The translations under genes and the position numbers were made by a program. A stretch of 64,000 nucleotides of DNA from a bacterium (GTDB lineage Bacteria; Electryoneota; Electryoneia; Electryoneales; Electryoneaceae). Of this stretch, positions 1 to 7,998 are shown one piece after another (position 1 is the first letter of the stretch; the number at the start of each line of letters is the position of its first letter). The notes under the pieces were generated by a model. The model was given only the letters and a program-made list of their open reading frames with translations. It was not told the DNA's origin and did not search any database. Location of the stretch: positions 1 to 64,000 of the forward strand of contig JAHLLB010000004.1 in NCBI GenBank assembly GCA_020444425.1, written 5' to 3'.

Positions 1-87
1 TGAGTCCTGAGTCCTGAGTCCTGAGTCCTGAGTCCTGAGTCCTGAGTCCTGAGTCCTGAGTCCTGAGTCCTGAGTCCTGAGTCCTGA
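1..87. repeat. Heptanucleotide tandem array (TGAGTCC)n
   Basis: Twelve near-perfect copies of the 7-base unit TGAGTCC open the window. The unit contains TGA, and other arrays in this window begin at a stop codon, so this one may start at the stop of a gene lying to the left. That is inference. The array resembles the heptanucleotide short tandem repeats known from cyanobacteria. Confidence 0.9.
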
Positions 88-101
88 AGGTAAATAACTG
101 A

Positions 102-134
102 CATGCCCACGACATTTATGTCGTGGATCATCCG
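102..134. repeat. Dispersed hairpin repeat, ACGACAT stem
   Basis: TGCCC followed by the inverted repeat CCACGACAT-TT-ATGTCGTGG and then ATCATCC. The same stem recurs near 18412 and 48128. It belongs to a modular hairpin family in this window with shared TGCCC and GGGATGATC-type ends. Confidence 0.75.
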
Positions 135-177
135 CCCCAGTAACTCTCCAACCGTCATCTGTATTCAGATTCGGTTC

Positions 178-205
178 GTCCGCGTTTGCAAGCAAACACG
201 GGCAC
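178..205. repeat. Dispersed hairpin repeat, GTTTGC stem
   Basis: The inverted repeat GTTTGC-TT-GCAAAC lies between GTGCCCGTG and CGCGGAC, read on the minus strand. Further copies lie at 487-517 and 48056-48086, with variants at 18211-18330 and 22946-22973. A decayed copy is visible near 283-310. Confidence 0.75.
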
Positions 206-302
206 GTCTCAATGTGCCCCTGATGGCTCCGCCAGCAGGGATCATCCACCTCTGAAAAACCCGCGTTGTCCAAGCAAACACAGCCACATCGTTTACCAAA
301 CA

Positions 303-385
303 TGCCCTCGGGCTTCAGCCCGGGATTCATCATCGTTCAAGGAACCACAGGAACCACGCCCTCGGACTTCAGTCCGGGATGATCC
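303..385. repeat. Paired GGGC/GGAC hairpin repeat
   Basis: Two short hairpins, CGGGCT-TC-AGCCCG and CGGACT-TC-AGTCCG, lie about 54 bases apart with a partly conserved spacer containing GGAACCAC. The same ordered pair recurs at 48194-48276, and related copies occur at 24574-24727. The pair therefore behaves as one composite element. Confidence 0.75.
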
Positions 386-436
386 AGCGTTGGAGACTGT
401 GATCGTCCGTCACGGTCGATTCTGACAGCTATCGCA

Positions 437-471
437 GATCATCCCGACGAGCAAGCTCGTCGGGGCACACC
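437..471. repeat. Dispersed hairpin repeat, CGACGAGC stem
   Basis: The inverted repeat CCCGACGAGC-TT-GCTCGTCGGG is bounded by GTGTGCC and ATGAT, read on the minus strand. Its closest relative, with stem CGACTTGC, lies inside a coding sequence at 38177-38207. Confidence 0.7.
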
Positions 472-486
472 TCACGGCGTGCTTGC

Positions 487-517
487 ACAAGACCGTCCGC
501 GTTTGCAAGCAAACACG
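487..517. repeat. Dispersed hairpin repeat, GTTTGC stem
   Basis: Second nearly identical copy of the element at 178-205. It lies immediately downstream of the gltX stop codon. Confidence 0.7.
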
Positions 518-526
518 GGCACATTC

Positions 527-2026
527 CTACCCCAACGGTTCAATCTTCGGCAATGGTTGTTCCGGATCATCCGGAACCGGCGGCGTACCGTGTTTGCGCA
601 GATGCGCGGCCAGTGTCCGAATGCGACGGACAACTGTTTCCTGCCCCAGCGATACCAGCAACTCAAACAGGCTCGGGCCACTGCCCATCCCACTTACCGC
701 CAACCGGACCGGGTGGATCAACGCGCCGGCATTCTCCTCCAGCTCTTCAGTGTACACACGCAGCGCCTCTTCCGCCTGCTCTTCATCGAACGTCTGCAAC
801 GCCTCAAACCGGCCGGCCATCTCATCCAAACGCGCCGGCAGATCCTCGTGCTTCAGCCGTTTCTTCGCCGCCTTGCGATCCTCGAGTTCGGTCGGATCCT
901 CAAAGAAATAGCCGCCTTTGTCGAGGATGTCAACCGGGAAATGCGCGCGTGTTTTCAGCAAACGGACCGCTTCGGCCAGCATCGGGCCGGTGCCGTGCGG
1001 ATACTGCCCCGCTTCAATGCGCCTGGCAAATTCCGGACGCAACATCTGCTGCAAATCGCAATCCCGCACCTGCGACATGAACTGCGCGTTCATCCATTCG
1101 AGCTTCTGCTCGTCAAACACTGCGCTGGCCTTGTTGATCCCCTTGAGATCAAACTGTTCGATCAGCTCCTCGCGGGTGTACACGTCCTTGTCCTCGCCGG
1201 CCGACCAGCCGAGCGTCGCCATGTACGACATGATCGCTTCCGGCAAATAGCCCTTGCCGCGATACTCGGTGACTGCCGCCGCGCCGTGACGCTTGCTCAA
1301 CCGTTTCTTGTCCGGGCCGAGAATCAACGGCACATGCGCAAACTCCGGCACCGGCAACCCGAGCGCCTGGTACAACAGCACCTGCTTCGGCGTGTTCGTG
1401 ATGTGGTCGGCACCACGAATGACCATGGTAATTTCCATCTCGGAATCGTCAACCACCACCGCCATCATGTACGTCGGCGTGCCATCCTTGCGCAGGATGA
1501 TGAAATCGTCAATCGTATGCGCTGGAGTCGTGACCGTGCCACGCACATGATCCTTGAACGCCACATCCAGCGTCGGCACCTTGAAGCGGATCGCGTACGG
1601 CTCGCCGGCATCCGCCCGCGCCTTCGACTCTTTCGGGGTCAGCTCACGGTCAGGGCTGCGGAAAGCGTTGATACCGCCACGCGCCATCTCCGCTTCTTTC
1701 ATCGCCTGCGCCTTCTCCATCGGCACAAAGCAGCGGAACGCCGCCCCCCTCTCGATCAGCTCCTCCACCATCTCACGGTGACGCGTCACCCGGGTCGACT
1801 GGCGCAACGGTTCCTCGTCCCACTTCAATCCGAGCCACTTCAACGCGTCAAGGATGTCGTCCTCGTATTCCTGCTTCGAACGCTGGGTGTCGGTATCCTC
1901 AATACGAATCAGGAACTGGCCGTCGTGGTGACGGGCGAACAGGTAATTGAAAATGGCCGTACGCACGCCGCCGATATGGAGAAATCCGGTCGGGCTGGGT
2001 GCGAAACGCACACGGACAGGTGTCAT
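527..2026 (-). CDS. gltX: Glutamate--tRNA ligase
   Basis: Charges tRNA-Glu with glutamate in the cytoplasm (class I aminoacyl-tRNA synthetase). The 499-residue product has the usual family length. It opens with the ATP-binding signature APSPTGFLHIGGVRTA near residue 9, carries the EDTD segment after the first strand and the KMSKS-type loop KRLSKRHG in the middle, and ends in the anticodon-binding region. The ATG at 2026 is preceded by AAGGA at a normal distance. A small membrane-protein gene lies 36 bases upstream on the same strand, so the two may be cotranscribed. Whether the enzyme discriminates between tRNA-Glu and tRNA-Gln cannot be judged here. Confidence 0.97.
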   Translation of the reverse strand: MTPVRVRFAPSPTGFLHIGGVRTAIFNYLFARHHDGQFLIRIEDTDTQRSKQEYEDDILDALKWLGLKWDEEPLRQSTRVTRHREMVEELIERGAAFRCFVPMEKAQAMKEAEMARGGINAFRSPDRELTPKESKARADAGEPYAIRFKVPTLDVAFKDHVRGTVTTPAHTIDDFIILRKDGTPTYMMAVVVDDSEMEITMVIRGADHITNTPKQVLLYQALGLPVPEFAHVPLILGPDKKRLSKRHGAAAVTEYRGKGYLPEAIMSYMATLGWSAGEDKDVYTREELIEQFDLKGINKASAVFDEQKLEWMNAQFMSQVRDCDLQQMLRPEFARRIEAGQYPHGTGPMLAEAVRLLKTRAHFPVDILDKGGYFFEDPTELEDRKAAKKRLKHEDLPARLDEMAGRFEALQTFDEEQAEEALRVYTEELEENAGALIHPVRLAVSGMGSGPSLFELLVSLGQETVVRRIRTLAAHLRKHGTPPVPDDPEQPLPKIEPLG

Positions 2027-2062
2027 GGTCTATCCTTCACGTCAACGTTTTGAGTACCGAAT

Positions 2063-2653
2063 CTAGTCCTTCTTTTCCTGCTCTTCGCCGCCCCAACCCC
2101 ATCCGGCCTCACCGGATTCCTGGCTGCCCGGCGGCATGTACCGTTCGTGGTCCTTGTCGCCCGATGACGACGGTTGCGGCTCCTGTGCCGGTGGCGGCGA
2201 TTGGGGCTGCGGCGGTGCCTGTGGTGCGGGTTCCACCAGTGGCGCCGCGACCGGTTGTTGCACCACAACAGGCTGCTGCGCAACCGGCGGCTGCGGCAGA
2301 TGAGGATGCACGTAGTTCGCGAGCTCGGACGGTCCATTCGCAGGCTCCAGCTCCACCTCGAGCCCGCCGACCATACCCGCGACAGCGTTGTAGACCACGC
2401 CGCCAATGAACGTGATGAAGGTATAAATCACCGACGCGATCACCGACACGATCAACCCGCCAAAGAGCAGTGCGCCGCCGGTCAACGGCAAGGCTGCGCC
2501 GAAATCCTCTTCCAGCAGGCCCGAGATCATCCCCGCCATGCTGCCGAGGAACAATCCGTACAACAACATCACAACCAGCGAGAGCAACAGGTAGACGATG
2601 AAGCTGATCTTGACCAGCGGCATCAACGGTATACGACGGATTTCCCAATTCAT
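2063..2653 (-). CDS. Small membrane protein with Pro/Gln-rich tail
   Basis: A 196-residue protein of unknown function. I chose the ATG at 2653 because GGGAG sits just before it; an upstream in-frame start at 2704 lacks such a site. The N-terminal half has two long hydrophobic segments, one around 'SFIVYLLLSLVVMLLYG' and one around 'GLIVSVIASVIYTFITF', separated by a Gly-rich stretch. The arrangement resembles bacterial DUF3566-type membrane proteins, although I cannot confirm the family. The C-terminal half is low in complexity (Pro, Gln, Ala) and ends in charged residues, so it is probably a disordered cytoplasmic or periplasmic tail. It lies just upstream of gltX. Confidence 0.75.
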   Translation of the reverse strand: MNWEIRRIPLMPLVKISFIVYLLLSLVVMLLYGLFLGSMAGMISGLLEEDFGAALPLTGGALLFGGLIVSVIASVIYTFITFIGGVVYNAVAGMVGGLEVELEPANGPSELANYVHPHLPQPPVAQQPVVVQQPVAAPLVEPAPQAPPQPQSPPPAQEPQPSSSGDKDHERYMPPGSQESGEAGWGWGGEEQEKKD

Positions 2654-2983
2654 CTGCAGCTCCCGGCTGAATTCTGGGGAGAGTCGGAAACGCCGAACCG
2701 GCAAGCATCAACCCGGATCCAGCGTCAAAGGTATCGCCCCCCGTGCGCGACGCAGACAGCTCCCGCCGCGCGGCTAACTTACCGAGACCTCGTCACCCGG
2801 TCAAGCCCATCATACGCCAGCGACGGCGAGCGTGGTCACGGCTCCAACTGGTCTCACACGAGAGCGCCGAACCTCCCTCCGGATGTTTGCGCTCGGCGAC
2901 TCGCCCGTTTATCTTGCTCCGCGCCGCAAAGCACATGGTTTTCCCGTTGCATCGCGGCACAGGTATACAACAGACTTTGCCAC
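2654..2983. other. Intergenic stretch without a recognised gene
   Basis: About 330 bases between the small membrane protein and tRNA-Ser. I see no convincing ORF, RNA or repeat. It must contain the promoters of the minus-strand gene pair and of the tRNA. Confidence 0.5.
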
Positions 2984-3076
2984 GGGGAGATGACCGAGTG
3001 GCTGAAGGTGCTCGCCTGCTAAGCGAGTGTACGGCGTAAAACCGTACCCAGGGTTCGAATCCCTGTCTCCCCGCCA
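2984..3076 (+). tRNA. tRNA-Ser (GCT anticodon), CCA encoded
   Basis: The acceptor stem GGGGAGA pairs with TCTCCCC. The anticodon arm is CTCGC-CTGCTAA-GCGAG with anticodon GCT, which reads AGC/AGT serine codons. A long variable arm (TACGG...CCGTA) is typical of tRNA-Ser, and the T arm contains GGTTCGAATCC. The discriminator G is followed directly by CCA, so the 3' end appears to be encoded. A rho-independent terminator follows within 10 bases. Confidence 0.97.
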
Positions 3077-3082
3077 GAACCA

Positions 3083-3112
3083 ACGCCCGATCCACCAGAT
3101 CGGGCGTTTTTT
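3083..3112 (+). terminator. Terminator of tRNA-Ser
   Basis: A perfect 9-base-pair stem, ACGCCCGAT with ATCGGGCGT, with a 7-base loop and a run of T residues directly after it. Confidence 0.9.
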
Positions 3113-3178
3113 AGTGCACACAAACTTCGCACTAGACCTGATCATGCATGCGTCTGCACGCTAGCCCCCTTCAGCCAC

Positions 3179-3198
3179 CTTGTTATGTCCATTACAAG
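3179..3198 (+). promoter_or_regulatory. Near-palindrome, possible Crp/Fnr-type site
   Basis: CTTGTTAT-GTCC-ATTACAAG, with one mismatch between the arms, in the AT-rich region upstream of the His/Gly-rich protein gene at 3482. A related sequence lies upstream of another surface-protein gene at 32262-32282. The geometry is like a Crp/Fnr operator; the regulator is unknown. Confidence 0.3.
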
Positions 3199-3305
3199 AA
3201 ATACAAAACCTTATGGTAGAGTTTTCACATGAACCTTGAGATTGACACAAGTAAAAAATGCTTTTCATTCCTGTTTATGACCGTTTATGCTGCTTCCTGC
3301 ATAGT

Positions 3306-3319
3306 TTAGGAGTGTCTAA
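3306..3319 (+). promoter_or_regulatory. Inverted repeat TTAGG-N4-YCTAA upstream of surface protein
   Basis: TTAGGAGTGTCTAA followed by CA, about 165 bases before the ATG at 3482. Very similar sequences lie upstream of three other sorted surface proteins (14000-14013, 15486-15499, 55700-55713). A common operator is inferred from this recurrence only. Confidence 0.45.
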
Positions 3320-3481
3320 CACTTTGATCATTGCAACCTTATTTCTTTTTGAACGTATATTGCTTCCGACTTGGAGTGTGGCTTCTCGATTGGGACGTTT
3401 CGAGTTAACACACTGCCGGTGTATTGCGTCTGCCCGTGGGGACGGGTGCCGCTTTCTTATCGGCGTAACGATGGAGTTCTC

Positions 3482-5119
3482 ATGAAAACTCGTTTAGTCT
3501 GGGTAGTTTTGATTCTGCTCCTGGCCGGCGTTTGCTCTGCTCAGACAGGCACGGTCACAGGCACAGTTACGGACTCCCTGCTGGTTCCCATCGAAGGCGC
3601 GCATGTCGTGCTGCATACCTCGCATCACGGCGGCGGTGGCCACGGTGGCGGCGGTGGTGGCATGATGCAGGCGTATGAAACGTGGACCGACGCGGATGGC
3701 CTGTTCACCATCGAAGAGGTCGACGCGGGTGATTACAACGCTCGCGCGTCACTGTTCGGTTACGGCATGGACGAAGCCGATATCACGGTCGAGGACGGCG
3801 CAACTGTCACGCTCGACTTCGTGCTGGATTGCTTTACGGATCCGCCCCCGGCGGGTGCGGTCGGTACAGTCACCGGCACGGTCACGGATACCCTGGCGAC
3901 CCCGCTTGACAGCGCGCGTGTCGTGCTGCGTCATGGTTTTCACGGCGGTGGCCACGGTGGCGGCGGCATGATTCAGGTGTATGAGACCTGGACCGACGCG
4001 GATGGCATGTTCACGATCGACTCGGTCGCTGTTGGCGACTATTCCGCGCGTGCGATGCTTTCCGGCTACGGCATGGATGAAGCTGACATCACCGTCGCAG
4101 AAGACGCTACGACAACCGTCGACTTCGTACTCGATGGCAGCGGCCCGCATGGCGGCGGTCATCACGGTGGACACGAACCGCATGGTTGGGAAGAAGTCAC
4201 GTTGAGTGGCTGGGCAATTGTCGTTGACAATCCCGATCCCTGCCGCGACGCGTACTACATTGACGAAGAGAACGACGGCGAAGCGGATTACCGCCTCGGT
4301 TTTGGTCCTCCGGACTACGAACCGCCGTCAGGCGCCGAACTCCCGTTGGATGGTGACGAGATCGACATCGTCGGCGGCGAGCTGTTCCGTGGCCATCCCG
4401 GTGACGTGCCGATGGTCATCGTATTCGAGATCAACGGCCTCGTCTGGTTCGTGCCGGATTCTCTCGGCGGCCAGCACAACAGCCACGGCGGCCAGTGGCA
4501 TCAAGACCACAACGGCTGCAACTACGCCGGTCCGACCGCGATTGAAGCCGAAGGCTATGTCGTTGTTGACGAAAACGCGAACGGCCACAACAAGTACGGC
4601 CTCGACACCAATGCCGACAACGTGGCGGATTTCCGTTTGACCTACGGCGTGATGTCGTATTCGCCGGGGAACGGTTCCGACCGTCCGGTCGAAGGCGACT
4701 GGGTGGAAATCGTCGGTGGTCTGATCGACCACTGCCCGGGCTTGCCCACGATCGTCGTGTACGCGCAGAACAGTGATTTCTGGCGTGAACCCGGTGACAT
4801 TGACGGGCTCGACACGATCACCACGGGCCTGAGCGAAACCTCGGTTTCTGTGCCGGCGGACCACATGGTCCTGAGCACGTATCCGAACCCGTTCAACCCA
4901 ACGACGATGCTGACGGTGACGATGAACCAGGCGTCGAACCTGCAGGTGCAGGTGTACGACGTTCTCGGCCGTGTCGTCATGCAGCAGAATCTCGGCAACG
5001 TGTCGGCTGGTGCGCACCAGCTTCAACTTGACGCCAGCAATTGGGCGGCGGGCGTGTACTTCGTTAACGCCATCGCCGGTAGCCAGCAGCAAACCGTCAA
5101 GGTGCTGTTGCTGAAGTAA
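3482..5119 (+). CDS. Secreted His/Gly-rich protein with duplicated carboxypeptidase-regulatory-like domains and sorting tail
   Basis: A 545-residue exported protein. The ATG at 3482 is preceded by GGAG and gives a clear signal peptide (cut near residue 20, '...GVCSA'). Residues about 22-120 and 125-225 are two copies of the same module: a 'TGTVTGTVTD' strand, a His/Gly-rich insert (HHGGGGHGGGG), then 'YETWTDADGxFTI...GYGMDEADITV'. This is the pattern of carboxypeptidase-regulatory-like beta sandwiches. A second duplicated module follows, with 'EIDIVGGEL' and 'WVEIVGGLI' in the two copies. The end, from 'YPNPFNPTT' at residue 467 to 'KVLLLK', is a type IX-type sorting domain. The His-rich inserts suggest metal binding at the cell surface, which is inference. 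A strong terminator follows. Confidence 0.88.
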   Translation: MKTRLVWVVLILLLAGVCSAQTGTVTGTVTDSLLVPIEGAHVVLHTSHHGGGGHGGGGGGMMQAYETWTDADGLFTIEEVDAGDYNARASLFGYGMDEADITVEDGATVTLDFVLDCFTDPPPAGAVGTVTGTVTDTLATPLDSARVVLRHGFHGGGHGGGGMIQVYETWTDADGMFTIDSVAVGDYSARAMLSGYGMDEADITVAEDATTTVDFVLDGSGPHGGGHHGGHEPHGWEEVTLSGWAIVVDNPDPCRDAYYIDEENDGEADYRLGFGPPDYEPPSGAELPLDGDEIDIVGGELFRGHPGDVPMVIVFEINGLVWFVPDSLGGQHNSHGGQWHQDHNGCNYAGPTAIEAEGYVVVDENANGHNKYGLDTNADNVADFRLTYGVMSYSPGNGSDRPVEGDWVEIVGGLIDHCPGLPTIVVYAQNSDFWREPGDIDGLDTITTGLSETSVSVPADHMVLSTYPNPFNPTTMLTVTMNQASNLQVQVYDVLGRVVMQQNLGNVSAGAHQLQLDASNWAAGVYFVNAIAGSQQQTVKVLLLK

Positions 5120-5148
5120 ACTCCACCAGGTGAACAGACATCGTTCAA

Positions 5149-5177
5149 GGCCGGCGGTTCATACCGCCGGCCTTTTA
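5149..5177 (+). terminator. Rho-independent terminator
   Basis: A perfect 10-base-pair stem, GGCCGGCGGT with ACCGCCGGCC, a 4-base loop TCAT and TTTT, 30 bases after the preceding stop codon. Confidence 0.92.
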
Positions 5178-5282
5178 TCTTCTCCGGATCGACGTACACA
5201 GTGTCTGTTCGTATTGATCATTTCCCCTTCACAGGCCAGCGTTCAGTTCGTACCTTACCCCGTGTTCGCTGATGGAGTTTCG

Positions 5283-6158
5283 ATGAAGGATTTGCCGAAG
5301 CCGCCCGAACCGTCGATGGGACCGTTTCCGCTGGAAGCCAACCTGCGGCGGCTCAAGCCGAGCCTCGCCAGGCTCGGGCCGATCGTTGCCGGCTTGTCCA
5401 TTCTGTTCGCGCAGGAAGAGTGGTGGGAACGGGTTGGCGAGTGGTTCGGCACAACCACCGGAATCATTATCGTCGGGCTACTCACCGCAACCCTGCTGTT
5501 CTTCGTGCTCGACCTCTATCTTAAACAGGTCTGGTACAACGAACGCGGAATCGGGATCGCGAAGGCGTGGGGCGGGTCGAGAACGTGGTACTCCTTCGAC
5601 GAACTCAAGGGCGGGCAGTTTCACATGCGGAAACGGTCCGGACCGATGACGAGACACGGACGCCTGTATCGGCCCAGCAGCCGCCTGACGCTCAATTTTC
5701 ACACCGGAAGCGTGCGTCTCTGGCCCAACCTCTACGATTCCAAAGGCGTGTATGATCTGCTCAGTATCCTCAGCCGACGGTTCCCGAACACCTATGCACC
5801 GCCTGAGATGCCGAAGGACATGAAGAAGGATCTCGAGAAAGAGCTGCAGAAACAGCGCAAAGAATCGGCGAAGAAACAGAAACCCGCTGCTGCGCCCGGG
5901 CAAGGCCTGTTTGGGCAAAAGGGCGGGCAGAAGACGGACCCAGCCGGCAAGCAAACGCAGGGGCAGGGGATGTTCGGGCAGAAGGGCAGCCAACCAACCG
6001 GACGCGGCCTGTATGGCAAGAAACAGCAATCCGCCGCCGCACCGGAACCGGGCAAGCAAGCCGGCGTACCCGACCAGGGTTACAATCCGATGCTGGATTC
6101 CAAGCGTAAAACCAGCTCCGGCGCTCGGCTGAAGAAAAAGAGCAAACTGCCGTGGTAG
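5283..6158 (+). CDS. Membrane protein with basic, GLFGQKG-repeat tail
   Basis: A 291-residue protein I do not recognise. The ATG at 5283 is preceded by GGAG. Residues about 35-80 contain two hydrophobic segments, 'PIVAGLSILFA' and 'GIIIVGLLTATLLFFVLDLY'. A segment of about 80 residues follows that looks like a small PH-like or DUF304-type beta domain ('WYNERGIGI...RTWYSFDEL'). The rest is Lys/Gln-rich, with imperfect repeats around 'GLFGQKGG', 'GMFGQKG' and 'GLYGKK'. The tail is probably disordered and may bind nucleic acid or acidic surfaces; this is inference only. It stands alone between a terminator and a repeat region. Confidence 0.75.
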   Translation: MKDLPKPPEPSMGPFPLEANLRRLKPSLARLGPIVAGLSILFAQEEWWERVGEWFGTTTGIIIVGLLTATLLFFVLDLYLKQVWYNERGIGIAKAWGGSRTWYSFDELKGGQFHMRKRSGPMTRHGRLYRPSSRLTLNFHTGSVRLWPNLYDSKGVYDLLSILSRRFPNTYAPPEMPKDMKKDLEKELQKQRKESAKKQKPAAAPGQGLFGQKGGQKTDPAGKQTQGQGMFGQKGSQPTGRGLYGKKQQSAAAPEPGKQAGVPDQGYNPMLDSKRKTSSGARLKKKSKLPW

Positions 6159-6290
6159 GTCAGACGACAGGCAATGGGCGGTAGGCTACAGGCCACAGGC
6201 TCGCGTTTCTGGTCTCTCGTCTTTCGGAAAACAAGTCGGTGGTCGGTGGTCAAGATAGCAGGTGGCTTTGGTGCTGTTGAGGTAAATAAC

Positions 6291-6322
6291 ACGGGGACAC
6301 TTAGCGGAGTAAGTGTCCCCGT
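6291..6322. repeat. GGGGACAC palindromic repeat
   Basis: ACGGGGACACTTA and TAAGTGTCCCCGT flank a 6-base loop GCGGAG. It lies between two convergent genes. The loop is the reverse complement of the loop of the copy at 10291, so the two are the same element in opposite orientation. It could also act as a bidirectional terminator. Confidence 0.75.
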
Positions 6323-6340
6323 TGTTTTCATCTACCCTGT

Positions 6341-6455
6341 ACTTCTTTCTACTCGCTACTTCATCTATACTCTATACTTCTTTTGTACTCAGTACTTCTT
6401 TTGTACTCTGTACTTGTCTTGTACTTCTTTTCGACTTCTTTTACTCACCACTCAT
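6341..6455. repeat. Degenerate pyrimidine-rich short repeats (GTACTTC type)
   Basis: Irregular repeats of GTACTTC, GTACTC and CTTTT units fill the space before the stop codon of the minus-strand HD-like gene. Similar text occurs at 10325-10365, again next to the stop of a minus-strand gene. Together with the palindrome before it, this fills the gap between 6158 and 6473. Confidence 0.55.
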
Positions 6456-6472
6456 CACTCACGACTGCCGTT

Positions 6473-7015
6473 TTAATACCCACCGCCGAAGATCTGGAAG
6501 TCGATGAAGTCGGCGTGATGGAAAATGATCGCTTCCGGGCTGCGACGGAACCCCGCGCCTTCCTTGCTGTGCACTGCCGCGATGTGCAACACTTCGTCCG
6601 GCAGCTTCCGCGCCCAGCCGAGGCCGACGCTGCTGAACGGATGCCGCAGGTAGTTCCCGTGCTCCGCCTTCTTCGCGCCCTTGTCAGCGTCCGGACTGTA
6701 CTCGAGCAGTTTGCCGACGTCCGCGATCAACGACCCCGCCATCAGGAAGTCCCGGTTCAGCGTCAGCTTGCCGCCGTAATGGTCGATCAACAGGTCATGC
6801 ACCGCCGCGCTCATCTTGGCGCAGGCGCGGATGTGTTCGAGGAAACTGATGTCCAGGCCTTCAATCAACAGGCTGAACGGGAATTTCTCCAGGTCATCCG
6901 GAGTCCAGCCGCCACGGTCCATCGCGTCCAGCCACGCACCGATGGTATTCTCACGCAACGTGTCGTCCTTGATCTCGGCGAACTCGGGAATCAACTCCAG
7001 CAAACGGTCTTTCAT
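6473..7015 (-). CDS. HD-domain-like protein with altered HD motif
   Basis: A 180-residue soluble protein. The start at 7015 (ATG) has GGGGAG upstream; a GTG three bases earlier is also in frame. The pattern of spaced histidines and aspartates is that of an HD-superfamily metal-dependent phosphohydrolase: 'FLEHIRACA', 'LMAGSLIADVGKL', 'RHPFSSVGL', 'AVHSKEG', 'EAIIFHHADFIDF'. In the central motif, where these enzymes have HD, the sequence reads AD (SLIADVGKL), so one metal ligand is missing. The other His and Asp positions are kept. It may be a binding protein or have altered metal chemistry; the substrate is unknown. It converges on the gene to its left across a repeat region. Confidence 0.75.
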   Translation of the reverse strand: MKDRLLELIPEFAEIKDDTLRENTIGAWLDAMDRGGWTPDDLEKFPFSLLIEGLDISFLEHIRACAKMSAAVHDLLIDHYGGKLTLNRDFLMAGSLIADVGKLLEYSPDADKGAKKAEHGNYLRHPFSSVGLGWARKLPDEVLHIAAVHSKEGAGFRRSPEAIIFHHADFIDFQIFGGGY

Positions 7016-7215
7016 CACTCGTACTCCCCATACGAACGGTCAGCTTTCAGGTTTTCACGTCCGCTGAGTATCGGGAGAATTTTTTGAACCCGCAAGAGAC
7101 CGGGGGACGAACGAAGTTGGAGTTTTTGCTCCATGCAAAAAGTTCGAGCTCCCGAACTCGCCATCTTGAGCCGTGCCAGGAACTGGATCAGCAACCCGAA
7201 CGAGGTGCATACCCC

Positions 7216-7917
7216 ATGACCGATACATTGATCGACCCCCAGACATCCCTCGCGGATATCGTTACCGAATACCCGGACACGGTGAGTGTTTTCCTCAAAA
7301 ACGACCTTGACTTCTGCTGCGGTGGCAAGCAAACCCTTGCAGAAGCCTGCAAAAACGCCGGCATTAATGAACCTGAACTGATTAAACAGCTCAACGCTCT
7401 CGTCGAACCCTTCCGGAGGGACACACTCAGCTGGGCGGAACGCCCTCTGAACGAACTGATCGACCACATCGTGACTCAGTACCATGAACCTCTGCGCAAC
7501 ACACTGCCGACACTGATCCTGCTTGCGGAACGCGTTGAGCGTGCCCACGGACCCACTCAGGGCCAACGTCTGACCGAGCTGCGCAAAATCAGCGAGAAGC
7601 TTGAAACCGACATGCTGAAGCACCTGAAGGATGAGGAAGAGCGCTTATTCCGCATGATTTTGAACGGCGACGGCGCGTCAATCCCGGAAACCCTCGATCA
7701 ACTCGTGGCCGATCACGAAGAAGTCGGTGAAATGCTTGCCCGTATTCGTGTGTTGACAGATGAATACAGACTGCCTGAAGACGCCTGCGTCACCTGGCGA
7801 ACGTTTTGGCGCAGTCTGGAGACCCTCGAACGTGAGACCAAGCAGCATGTGCACCTGGAAAACAACGTTCTCTTTCCACGCGCATTACATACCCTCTCCG
7901 ACGCCAACGCGGCCTGA
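7216..7917 (+). CDS. Iron-sulfur cluster repair di-iron protein (YtfE/ScdA family)
   Basis: Repairs iron-sulfur clusters after nitrosative or oxidative damage, by a di-iron centre in a hemerythrin-like helical bundle. The product has 233 residues. The ATG at 7216 has GAGGTG upstream. The N-terminal ScdA domain shows the paired cysteines 'NDLDFCCGGKQTLAEAC'. The hemerythrin part carries 'HIVTQYHEPLRNTLP', 'HLKDEEERLF', 'DHEEVGEML' and 'HVHLENNVLFPRA', which supply the His and Glu ligands. It is a single-gene unit, followed by a hairpin at 7973. I saw no NsrR- or Fnr-type site upstream. Confidence 0.93.
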   Translation: MTDTLIDPQTSLADIVTEYPDTVSVFLKNDLDFCCGGKQTLAEACKNAGINEPELIKQLNALVEPFRRDTLSWAERPLNELIDHIVTQYHEPLRNTLPTLILLAERVERAHGPTQGQRLTELRKISEKLETDMLKHLKDEEERLFRMILNGDGASIPETLDQLVADHEEVGEMLARIRVLTDEYRLPEDACVTWRTFWRSLETLERETKQHVHLENNVLFPRALHTLSDANAA

Positions 7918-7972
7918 GACCCCCTGAACCAGTACTATGACCGGGCAACGTTGACGCCTTTCTCCTGGGATG

Positions 7973-7998
7973 GCCCGGTGGTCGCAACACCACCGGGC
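7973..7998 (+). terminator. Probable terminator hairpin
   Basis: GCCCGGTGGT pairs with ACCACCGGGC around a 6-base loop, followed by a weak T-rich stretch CTGTCTTCT. It lies 55 bases after the di-iron protein gene. Confidence 0.6.

Noticed and set aside
1-520. Repeat cluster considered as a CRISPR array
   Set aside because: Units are tandem heptamers and dissimilar hairpins without regular spacers, and no cas gene is present.
479-2053. Long ORF (524 codons) on the plus strand across gltX
   Set aside because: It is antisense to a clear glutamyl-tRNA synthetase, has Arg/His-rich shadow composition and no recognisable motif. High GC makes such frames common here.
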